From Schwartzia sp. (in: firmicutes) (GTDB lineage Bacteria; Bacillota; Negativicutes; Selenomonadales; Selenomonadaceae), in the NCBI GenBank assembly GCA_017480545.1, contig JAFVAI010000031.1:1-42887 (forward strand): a stretch of DNA of 42,887 nucleotides, written 5' to 3'. Both the position numbers and the translations under genes were made by a program. The notes under the pieces were generated by a model. The model was not told the origin of the DNA, ran no database searches, and was given only the letters and a program-made list of their open reading frames with translations. This document shows, in pieces, positions 18,532-26,498 of this stretch (the first letter of the stretch is position 1; every line of letters starts with the position of its first letter).

Positions 18532-18676
18532 GACTCATCCAGAGCAGCGGAGGGACTGGCCCGATGAAACTGCGGCAACCATTGAGCAATCAAAAAGGTG
18601 CCAATTCCTTTAGGCGAAGCCTAGAAGATGAGAGAAATGTTTCCCGGCTCTCATCTAGGAGCCGGGTTTCTTTTTT
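18532..18676 (+). promoter_or_regulatory. SAM-I (S-box) riboswitch with terminator, controlling metK
   Basis: The conserved core GGAGGGACTGGCCCGATGAA (from 18549), then CGGCAACC and AAGGTGCCAATTCC identify the S-box aptamer. P1 is CTCATC (18534-18539) with GATGAG (18627-18632). An antiterminator forms from AGATGAGAG (18626-18634) and CTCTCATCT (18648-18656). The terminator uses CCCGGCTC (18643-18650) and GAGCCGGG (18659-18666) before T3CT6. The three pairings are mutually exclusive: SAM binding stabilises P1, frees the terminator and switches off metK. Confidence 0.96.
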
Positions 18677-18738
18677 GGAATTTGCGCGGCGGCCTTTATT
18701 TGGCGGAAAAAAGTTCCCGTCCGACGCGGCGGAAAATT

Positions 18739-18765
18739 TTTGAGGCAAGAAATTCTTGCTTCAAA
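18739..18765. repeat. Perfect-arm hairpin upstream of metK
   Basis: TTTGAGGCAAGAA (18739-18751), one base, TTCTTGCTTCAAA (18753-18765), about 50 bases before the metK start. The hairpin before argS differs by one base in the left arm. Confidence 0.75.
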
Positions 18766-18814
18766 AAATCGCAGTCGGCGAAAAGCGCGGGAAAATCACA
18801 CAAGGAGGCGCAAC

Positions 18815-20005
<1,191 letters not shown>

Positions 20006-20159
20006 GAAATCCTATTTTCTTTTGCTTTCCCTTCTGGGGCAAGTGGCGCCCGCAGAGCCACGGAGATACGTATTAACGCGCAACGGGTGAGAGATTATCG
20101 TTGCGTCAGCAAAAATCAGTTACAATCCAATAGCGGCCAATGCAGCGGCGGCAAAAGAA

Positions 20160-20204
20160 AGCAAGCCCCCGTACCGAGATTTCGGTGCGGGGGCTTGCTG
20201 TTTC
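20160..20204. terminator. Strong terminator between metK and the XRE gene
   Basis: AGCAAGCCCCCG and CGGGGGCTTGCT form a 12-base stem, extended by ACCGA/TCGGT. It can stop metK on the plus strand and the XRE regulator on the minus strand. Confidence 0.85.
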
Positions 20205-20222
20205 TATAGGTGTCATGCGGCG

Positions 20223-20537
20223 TTATTTGCGGGCAATCAGTCCGTTCACGAGCGTCAGCATGGCATCAAGCTGTTGCGGCGACAGGAGCTTTATTTTTTC
20301 GCCCAGTTCTTTCATTTGCCAAGGGTTTTCTGCCGGGAAATCAAAAAATTCCATCGGAGTTACGTGCAAATATTCGCAAATGTAAAAGAAAGCGGTCATT
20401 GACGGAAAGGATTTTCCCGACTCGATGGTATTGATATATCCCGCGCTTTGCCCGAGAGAAAGGCTCATATCGCGGGCGGACACGCCCTTTTGCATACGAA
20501 GCTGTGTCAAGCGCATGGCGAAGTTCTTTTCATACAC
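20223..20537 (-). CDS. XRE-family HTH transcriptional regulator
   Basis: A small repressor-type protein of about 104 residues. The helix-turn-helix is RLTQLRMQKGVSARDMSLSL with GQSAGYINTIESGKSFPSM as recognition part. The C-terminal half (MEFFDFPAENPWQMKELGEK, ending LVNGLIARK) is a short helical region. GTG at 20537 follows AGGGTGG; GTG at 20546 is a possible earlier start and ATG at 20513 a later one. It is transcribed away from the envelope-protein cluster, with an AT-rich 150-base region between, so it may control that cluster. The ligand is unknown. Confidence 0.85.
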   Translation of the reverse strand: MYEKNFAMRLTQLRMQKGVSARDMSLSLGQSAGYINTIESGKSFPSMTAFFYICEYLHVTPMEFFDFPAENPWQMKELGEKIKLLSPQQLDAMLTLVNGLIARK

Positions 20538-20598
20538 GGCAACCACCCTATATCATATTATATATGCTAAGAAGTGGTAGCTTATTGTATTTAATCGT

Positions 20599-20666
20599 CT
20601 ATTCTGATTGATATATCTGATTATAGATGATATAATTATTCTTGTATCTATTTTGATTAGATATTC
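20599..20666 (+). promoter_or_regulatory. Promoter of the envelope cluster with a repeated possible operator
   Basis: TTGATA (20608-20613), 17 bases, TATAAT (20631-20636) is a near-perfect promoter. It is flanked by two similar sequences, TCTATTCTGATTGATATAT (20599-20617) and TCTATTTTGATTAGATATTC (20647-20666). One overlaps the -35 box and the other lies just past the expected start point. Such spacing suits a repressor, possibly the XRE protein encoded next door. Confidence 0.6.
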
Positions 20667-20686
20667 GTAATAGCGAGGTGAAAAAT

Positions 20687-21778
20687 TTGCGTTTCGCATG
20701 GAAAAAATTTTTGCCCACGCTCGGCATCGCCTTGACGCTTGGCGCAAATGCCGCCTTTGCACAGGCCGTTACCGTCACGGGCATGGGCGATGATCGTAGC
20801 GGCGCGTTGAGGGACGCGCAACGCAACGCTGTCATGCAGGTGGTCGGCACCTATATCGACTCGCGCACGTTGGTAGAAAACGCCGTGGTCGCGCTCGATG
20901 AGATTTACGCGAAAGCCTACGGCTTCGTGAAAAGTGTCGATATTTTGGACGAAGGACGCGAGGGCGATACCTACAAGATTCGTGCGCGCATCGACGTGGA
21001 CACGAATCCCAACTCCGCGCTTCTAGGGCAGCTTCAGACCGTCGCCGCGCTGAACGATCCGCGCATTGCTGTCGTGATGGAGGCGCGTGTCGGCGAGGGC
21101 AAAGGAAAATATTTGGAAATCTTGGAGGGCGCGGTCAATGAAAAACTCATCGCGCAAGGCTTTTCCCATGTCGTTGCGTCGCGCACAGCACGGGACGAGG
21201 CAGGCACGGTGAATCTCGCGAGCCGCGCCGTCGATTATCTCGTGCTGGGGCAGCTTGACTTGCATACGGCGGCGATCGTGCTTCCGAAATACGCGGATTA
21301 TACGAACGAGGACAGCGGTGCGTCGAGTGTCGAAACGGGATTGACGCGGACCATCGCGGACATCGACGCGAAAATCATCAAGACGGACACGCAGGAAGTC
21401 GTCGGAGAGTTCCGCGTGGAGGAGGACGGTATCAGGAACGACGAGAACGGCGCGGAAAACCAAGCGACGGAGCGGCTCGCAGCAAAAGCGGCGGAGGAAG
21501 TGCGAAAACTCTTCGCCCGTGCGGGCGCGAGCGTGAACAGCAATGTGCAAATCATCGCTCGCGCCGAAAGCCAAGACGCGCTCATGAAACTCGAAGCGGC
21601 GCTTCGCTCGCTCCCCGGCGTGCGCGGCGTGACGCTTCGCGGCTACGAGGGCGGCAAGGGGACGCTCCATGTCGATACGGACATGAAGCCGCAGCAACTC
21701 CTTCGCCGCTTGCAGGAAGCGGGGACAAATGTATTCTTGGAGCAAATGTCGGCGAACGTGCTGGAAATCAGCATATAG
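20687..21778 (+). CDS. Exported FlgT-like protein
   Basis: About 363 residues. TTG at 20687 is five to six bases after GAGGTG and gives a clean signal peptide (FLPTLGIALTLGANAAFA). A GTG at 20678 in frame has no ribosome-binding site. Residues 30 to about 110 (VTVTGMGDDRSGALRDAQRN, VVGTYIDSRTLVENAV, then a KIRARIDV strand) resemble the FlgT N-terminal domain of the Vibrio flagellar H-ring. The middle (DPRIAVVMEARVGEG, VDYLVLGQLDL) resembles the FlgT/CsgG alpha-beta domain. The last 75 residues look like a small ferredoxin-like fold. Its stop codon lies inside the end of the MITE at 21774. Function is likely periplasmic or outer-membrane assembly. Confidence 0.7.
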   Translation: MRFAWKKFLPTLGIALTLGANAAFAQAVTVTGMGDDRSGALRDAQRNAVMQVVGTYIDSRTLVENAVVALDEIYAKAYGFVKSVDILDEGREGDTYKIRARIDVDTNPNSALLGQLQTVAALNDPRIAVVMEARVGEGKGKYLEILEGAVNEKLIAQGFSHVVASRTARDEAGTVNLASRAVDYLVLGQLDLHTAAIVLPKYADYTNEDSGASSVETGLTRTIADIDAKIIKTDTQEVVGEFRVEEDGIRNDENGAENQATERLAAKAAEEVRKLFARAGASVNSNVQIIARAESQDALMKLEAALRSLPGVRGVTLRGYEGGKGTLHVDTDMKPQQLLRRLQEAGTNVFLEQMSANVLEISI

Positions 21779-21934
21779 GGAACCTCTAAAAACTCCACTT
21801 TCGTCTGAACCCCTCCGCCCTGCGGGCACCTCCCCTTTCCGGGGAGGCAGGAATCACAAGCCTCCCATGAAAGGGGAGGTGGTGCGAAGCACCGGAGGGG
21901 TGCCATTCGAAAGGAATTTTTAGAGGTTCCTATA
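21774..21934. mobile_element. MITE with TATAGG terminal inverted repeats
   Basis: The left end TATAGGGAACCTCTAAAAA and the right end TTTTTAGAGGTTCCTATA are inverted copies apart from one extra G, and TA lies at both borders. The inside folds on itself: ACCCCTCCG with CGGAGGGGT, and CACCTCCCCTTTC with GAAAGGGGAGGTG. It is about 160 bases and has no gene. It probably also acts as a terminator between the FlgT-like gene and the CsgG-like gene. Confidence 0.85.
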
Positions 21935-21939
21935 AAAAA

Positions 21940-21974
21940 TTTGCGGTAAGAAAGTAAGAATTTCTTACCACAAA
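21940..21974. repeat. Hairpin upstream of the first CsgG-like gene
   Basis: TTTGCGGTAAGAAA (21940-21953), seven bases, TTTCTTACCACAAA (21961-21974), with one mismatch. Similar in form and position to those before argS and metK. Confidence 0.65.
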
Positions 21975-21992
21975 GATTTTGGGAGGGATTCG

Positions 21993-23090
21993 ATGAGAAA
22001 ATTATCGGTTATTTTCGCGGCATTGTTCCTGTGCCTTTTGTGCCACACGGCAAGCGCGGCGAACATCAAGGACTTTCCACGTGTCGCGGTGATGAACTTC
22101 GGCAACAAGGCGGTCATGAGCGCGGGGCTTCGCACCACGGATTTCAGCGCGGCGACGGAGTACGCGATTTATCAGCTTTCGGCTTGTGGATGGTTTGACC
22201 TTGTGGACTACGAGCAGCTCAGCACCATCGCAAAAATCCACAGCGTTAATATGTCCGGCCTCGTCGATCCGGCCACGGCGGTCGCCGTCGGCAAATTCGC
22301 GGGCGCGCAGTTCATGGTCGTAGGGAATCTGACGGGGCTGACGACAAAGGAAAACGTCGTGGGCTATCAGCACGGAAACAAAGGCGGGTTTGGCGCGAAC
22401 GAGCATGTTGTTACGGCGAATGTTTCTATGCGTATTGTGGATATCGAGACGGGCCGCATCATCGTCGCGGGGTTGGGCAAGGGCAGCTCGACGAGCACGA
22501 AAATGGAGGTCGTTTTCAAAAAGTATCGAAATTCTGGAAATCATGTATCGTCCGGTTCGTCGTCCCCGTATGATACCGCACGGAATGATCTGTACCCCTC
22601 CGACGCTTACGGAACCTCCGGGGTCTCGTCCTATGACGGAGGGCAAAGCGGCATCTATGGCTCTTATGCCGCTGGCTCTGGCGGAGCCCAGGCATCCGCA
22701 GATATCCCGGACATCGGTGAGCCAATCAACAACGGGGCGCAGGGCGGGGCAAGCGACTCCGATGGAACCGGCAATAACGCTTCAATTTCTTATGGGGAGG
22801 GTGGTTCTGATTTTCCCTCCGACGAGATGGGGCAGGAAAATGCCGAACCTGCGGGGACGGCTGACCCGTATGGAACTTCCGGCGGCTTCAGCGATTCCGG
22901 TTATGGCGGGCAATCCGACAGCTATTATGATGCCGAGGAATACAAGATTGTTATTGGCACGGCGCACGTCTCGGATATCCAAGTACGAAACGCTATCAGC
23001 AAGGCAATCCGCGATTGCATCTATGGCAACATGGGGCTTATGACAACGCTGAACGGCGGCAAGAAGCTGAACATAAAGACAGGATTTTAA
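21993..23090 (+). CDS. CsgG-like exported protein with Gly/Ser-rich insertion
   Basis: A 365-residue protein with signal peptide (IFAALFLCLLCHTASAA). Residues 29-178 follow the CsgG/HfaB fold: FPRVAVMNFGNK, GWFDLVDYEQLSTIAK, AQFMVVGNLTGL and SMRIVDIETGRIIVAG. Residues 181-315 are a low-complexity Gly, Ser, Asp and Tyr segment in which a D-x-YGTSG...GGQS-x2-Y pattern appears twice. The fold resumes at YKIVIGTAHVSDIQVRNAIS. The insertion stands where CsgG proteins carry their membrane hairpins, so it may be a pore-facing or surface loop. ATG follows GGGAGGG. CsgG proteins form outer-membrane channels for curli export; that role is only a guide here. Confidence 0.75.
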   Translation: MRKLSVIFAALFLCLLCHTASAANIKDFPRVAVMNFGNKAVMSAGLRTTDFSAATEYAIYQLSACGWFDLVDYEQLSTIAKIHSVNMSGLVDPATAVAVGKFAGAQFMVVGNLTGLTTKENVVGYQHGNKGGFGANEHVVTANVSMRIVDIETGRIIVAGLGKGSSTSTKMEVVFKKYRNSGNHVSSGSSSPYDTARNDLYPSDAYGTSGVSSYDGGQSGIYGSYAAGSGGAQASADIPDIGEPINNGAQGGASDSDGTGNNASISYGEGGSDFPSDEMGQENAEPAGTADPYGTSGGFSDSGYGGQSDSYYDAEEYKIVIGTAHVSDIQVRNAISKAIRDCIYGNMGLMTTLNGGKKLNIKTGF

Positions 23091-23104
23091 GGAGGAATGA
23101 TTTC

Positions 23105-23971
23105 ATGAACATCAAGAAGAAAATTGCGGCACTGGTATTGGCAGTTTCCACACTGACGGCGGCAGCGGCAGGAGCGGAACAGGCAAAAGCGGAGGAGTAC
23201 CGCCAGATGTTCGCGTCCGGGAATTTTTATGTGGAATATATGCCATATTCAATACGGGGCGTTGTCGGGGACATCAAAGATATGAAAATTTTTGCGGTCG
23301 TTATGGGGAGTGGACATAGTTTCAATCGTTTTTTGGCGGGCTCGGGAGGAAAAAGGATGCAGAGTATTGGATCAAACAAGAAGCCAATGTTTCTTTACCA
23401 AGACGGAAAATATTATCAGTTTGCTTATGTGCCGCGGGGCAGCGACCCGAAAAAACCTAAAACAATTGCCATTATGCTTCCGGAAAGCAAGCTTCATGAT
23501 GATACACTGAATCCAGATGAAGATTGGGAAGGCGCTAAGGAACGGTTGGCTCTCCCAGATGAATTAGCCGTATTTTATTGGAACGATCCATATCGAAACG
23601 ATTTGCTCGAAAGAAGCGCACCATATTATAACGGAAATTCCAAGCGTACCATAGAGGATAAAGAATATGATTGTGACCAATATGTTATCGACATTAAAAC
23701 AATGGAGGGGACAATTATTGCCCAAGAAGCATACAATATGTTGTATGATGCGGGAAATTTGAAAAGTGTGCAAAAAATTTTTCTTCGCGATGGGAAAGAA
23801 TATGTAGTCAGCGGAATAGGTATAAAAGTGCTTTCGAATACAATTCCCGAAGGAAAATTCCAGATACCAAGGAACACAAAAGTATATGCTGCGGGCAAAG
23901 GGGATATGGATGATTTACTGGAGAGACCGCAACAGGTGGAGATATTAGGAGGCGCAGAAAATGAAAAATAA
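23105..23971 (+). CDS. Exported protein of unknown function (paralogue A)
   Basis: A 288-residue protein with a signal peptide (KIAALVLAVSTLTAAAAGAE). It opens with YRQMFASGNFYVEYMPYS and contains a run of short beta-strand-like segments (KPMFLYQDGKYYQFAYVPRG). The next gene product opens in the same style (YKHILQNKKFTIRYSII), so the two are probably paralogues. The general shape (mature start followed by F-V-EY strands and a final KVYAAGKGDMDDLL) suggests a lipoprotein-carrier-like or beta-rich periplasmic protein, but no family was recognised. AAGGAGGAATG precedes the ATG. It sits 14 bases after the CsgG-like gene and overlaps the next gene by 11 bases. Composition is more AT-rich than the preceding gene. 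Confidence 0.7.
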   Translation: MNIKKKIAALVLAVSTLTAAAAGAEQAKAEEYRQMFASGNFYVEYMPYSIRGVVGDIKDMKIFAVVMGSGHSFNRFLAGSGGKRMQSIGSNKKPMFLYQDGKYYQFAYVPRGSDPKKPKTIAIMLPESKLHDDTLNPDEDWEGAKERLALPDELAVFYWNDPYRNDLLERSAPYYNGNSKRTIEDKEYDCDQYVIDIKTMEGTIIAQEAYNMLYDAGNLKSVQKIFLRDGKEYVVSGIGIKVLSNTIPEGKFQIPRNTKVYAAGKGDMDDLLERPQQVEILGGAENEK

Positions 23972-24842
23972 AATACTTGCCGGGGTTTTGTCAGGGCTAT
24001 TTGTTATGTGTGCAGGAATTTCGATGGCGGAATGTACTCGCCTCGACACATACAAACATATCCTTCAGAACAAAAAATTTACCATACGATATAGCATTAT
24101 CACACCACAGTCACGGAGAATCAGCCAACATACTATGATTGTATATGAAGGGGAATTATTGTCCAGTACGCCAGATGTTGTCAATCGTCAATATACGGGG
24201 ACGATTGTTTCGGATGGGGACAATCGCTATACGGAAGTATGCTATGGAGGCAAAAAACATATATCGCAGCAAGGAGAAGAGACAGCCATCAAGGAAACAG
24301 ACGAAGAAGCGGTTTGTATGTTGATTAAAGAAAAGGAAAAGTTTTGCTTTTCACGGCAGACAACAAAAGGCAAATCGGAATATTATGGGGTCATGGGAAA
24401 AGGCAAAGTAGTGGCGGATTTGGCTTACGAAGATCCATATACGGTCTTGCTCAAAGAGATGGATTATGGAAATTCGGATATAAGCCCTCTGTTGGCTGCG
24501 ATTCTTCCGCCTGATCAAAAATTTGCCCTCAAGTTTACGCCGAATTATCAGTTTCAAGATACAGGGGAATTGGATAACGGGTTGGCTTACGAAGATTATG
24601 TTTCCAATATCGAAGATCGGTTCGATGCCATCCGTTACTATTTTGATGGAGACAAGCTAGTAAAAATCGCCTCCGCTTCATATAAGAAAAAGCCCGATGG
24701 CAGCATCGAGGGCTTTAATCGTTGTGTTGCGAAAATAACTGAATTTGCTCCGATGCCGGAGCAAGCCTTGCTGTCCTTGCCGGAAGGTTTGAAAGATATG
24801 ACGAAACGAGACAAAAAGGCGAAAGACTCGAATAAATCATAA
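23961..24842 (+). CDS. Exported protein of unknown function (paralogue B)
   Basis: A 293-residue protein with signal peptide (ILAGVLSGLFVMCAGISMAE). The mature part begins CTRLDTYKHILQNKKFTIRY and shows alternating short strands with paired Cys residues (EVCYGGKK, AVCMLIKEKEKFCF). The Lys-rich tail is MTKRDKKAKDSNKS. The Cys right after the cleavage region (AECTR) is not a canonical lipobox. It overlaps the preceding gene by 11 bases, so translation is coupled. It is related in layout to that gene product. No family was recognised. The coding sequence is AT-rich. Confidence 0.7.
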   Translation: MKNKILAGVLSGLFVMCAGISMAECTRLDTYKHILQNKKFTIRYSIITPQSRRISQHTMIVYEGELLSSTPDVVNRQYTGTIVSDGDNRYTEVCYGGKKHISQQGEETAIKETDEEAVCMLIKEKEKFCFSRQTTKGKSEYYGVMGKGKVVADLAYEDPYTVLLKEMDYGNSDISPLLAAILPPDQKFALKFTPNYQFQDTGELDNGLAYEDYVSNIEDRFDAIRYYFDGDKLVKIASASYKKKPDGSIEGFNRCVAKITEFAPMPEQALLSLPEGLKDMTKRDKKAKDSNKS

Positions 24843-24862
24843 AGAAAGGAACGGGAATAAAA

Positions 24863-25750
24863 ATGAAAATATGGAAAAAGACAGCGGCGGCATTGGCGAT
24901 TTTGGCGGCTTTTCATACGCCTGCCATTTATGCCGCAGAGACAAGAACTGTTTTGGGCATTGAGGTAAAAAATCCGAGTTGTGTGCTTATGAAATTTACG
25001 GATGACACACGGTATCAGCTTATAGATGCGGATGAAACTCTGTCCGACCTTGTCCTTGAAAAGATGCTCGCAAGCAATCAGTTTAATCTGAAAGAGACGA
25101 GGCCAATCGATCAAAACATAGAAAATATGCTGTATGATGAAAAAATGAGGGAACTGGCAGGTGCACGAGAGGCGATGGATTACGGGGACTATGATGCGCT
25201 CTTTGAAGGCCCCGGATTCAGTGAATCCAAAGCGCAGTCAATCGCCTCCGCCTCTGTGGGACAGATTGTTACTCCATCCATTACATCGTCGATTGGAAAC
25301 GCGCATCAAGCGGAATATCTTATACAAGGGACGATTATCAATATTGGAAACGGTGCTTGGCTGGATGCGGAAACAAAGGGAATATCGGACGTCTCGTCGA
25401 GATTTGCCGACGCATTGGCTAAGGCTGCGCAGAATCGAACAATCCAGATGACAGGTGGCCTTTTCGGAGCGGGAATGGCACTGAGCATACTTGGCAGCTT
25501 GAGCACGAAGAAGACCAGCATTGGCGTTCAGTGTGATATGCGAGTGATCAAGGCTTCCACTGGCGAAGTCGTTTGGAGCAAGCGGGTTACGGCTACCGGC
25601 GACCAAGTACAGACAAAAGTTGCGGGACTGACATTCGGGAGCGCGAAATTAAATGCGAATCTTTACGCGAAAGCGATAGATAATGCCGCGCAGGAGATAG
25701 TAAATGTGCTTATCGCTGATATGAACAAGAATTGGCTTTTTGCAAAATAA
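24863..25750 (+). CDS. CsgG-like exported protein
   Basis: A 295-residue protein with signal peptide (TAAALAILAAFHTPAIYAAE). The mature part (CVLMKFTDDTRYQLIDADET, MLASNQFNLKETRPID, AEYLIQGTIINIGNG, then CDMRVIKASTGEVVWSKRV and AIDNAAQEIVNVLIADM) follows the CsgG/curli-assembly alpha-beta fold. A hydrophobic Gly-rich stretch GGLFGAGMALSILGSL near 193-208 lies between two strands, where a membrane hairpin would be. GAAAGGAACGGG precedes the ATG, 20 bases after paralogue B. Probably an outer-membrane or periplasmic ring component. Confidence 0.68.
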   Translation: MKIWKKTAAALAILAAFHTPAIYAAETRTVLGIEVKNPSCVLMKFTDDTRYQLIDADETLSDLVLEKMLASNQFNLKETRPIDQNIENMLYDEKMRELAGAREAMDYGDYDALFEGPGFSESKAQSIASASVGQIVTPSITSSIGNAHQAEYLIQGTIINIGNGAWLDAETKGISDVSSRFADALAKAAQNRTIQMTGGLFGAGMALSILGSLSTKKTSIGVQCDMRVIKASTGEVVWSKRVTATGDQVQTKVAGLTFGSAKLNANLYAKAIDNAAQEIVNVLIADMNKNWLFAK

Positions 25751-25762
25751 GGGACTGATTTC

Positions 25763-26437
25763 ATGAACAAGGTTCTTGGTGGCTTGCTTTTGGCATGGGT
25801 GCTTCTTGTTTCCAGAGTTTCGGCGGCAAATTTGGAAGATCATCCGACAGCAGCCGTGATGGATTTTGGCATACATGAGGGGGCGGCGGCATCGGATACC
25901 AATATTCAAGGTGCAGGCAAAGCCGCTGCCGAGTATGTCATTCACAGGCTCATTCACGATGGTCATTTTCTTATTGCCGAACGGGATTTAGCGAGAAAGC
26001 AAATGGACGAGGAACGGCTGAAAACAGTCGGATTGATTGACCCTGACAGCGCAAAGCGCATAGGGGAAATTCTAAAAGTCCATTACGTCATTTACGGAAA
26101 TGTAAATGATGTTGCTTTTAGTGAAACTGGGGCGGGAATTGATATGTCTATCGTTGGTGGTGTAAATATAGGGACAGTCAGTTCACATATTATAGCGCGT
26201 ATTATGGACGTGAACACGGGAACAATTTTAATGGCGGCAAAAGGGGAGGGAAAATCTAAAAGCTCGTATGTTTTCGCCGGAACAAAACATATTGGCGTAA
26301 TCAACATTGGAACGAAAATAGTGACGCAAGACAGCGTTCACAATGCAATCCAAAAAGCGGCTTTCCAAGCAGTCGATGTACTCATGGAAAGGCTTTATGG
26401 AAAAGAAAAGGTGAAGGGAAAGGAAGTTGATGAATAA
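25763..26437 (+). CDS. CsgG-like exported protein
   Basis: A 224-residue protein with signal peptide (GGLLLAWVLLVSRVSAA). It is a compact CsgG fold: TAAVMDFGIHEGAA, GHFLIAERDLARKQMDEERL, VHYVIYGNVNDVAF, IARIMDVNTGTILMAAKGEG and VINIGTKIVTQDSVHNAIQ. The last segment aligns by eye with IVIGTAHVSDIQVRNAIS in the product of the gene at 21993, which lets the Gly/Ser insertion there be located. It is spaced 12 bases from the preceding CsgG-like gene. The C-terminus is Lys-rich. Confidence 0.75.
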   Translation: MNKVLGGLLLAWVLLVSRVSAANLEDHPTAAVMDFGIHEGAAASDTNIQGAGKAAAEYVIHRLIHDGHFLIAERDLARKQMDEERLKTVGLIDPDSAKRIGEILKVHYVIYGNVNDVAFSETGAGIDMSIVGGVNIGTVSSHIIARIMDVNTGTILMAAKGEGKSKSSYVFAGTKHIGVINIGTKIVTQDSVHNAIQKAAFQAVDVLMERLYGKEKVKGKEVDE

Positions 26438-26498
26438 TATTTTGACCGTAGTGTGCAGCCATCAATGTAAAGGCAAATTAGAAAGGAGCTTTTGAAAC

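Noticed and set aside
20006..20159. Possible gene or RNA between metK and the XRE terminator
   Set aside because: No start with a ribosome-binding site, no conserved RNA motif and only one terminator hairpin were seen.
23961..24842. Lipoprotein assignment for the second unknown exported protein (Cys after the signal peptide)
   Set aside because: The residues before the Cys (ISMAE) do not make a lipobox, and cleavage after MA is more likely.
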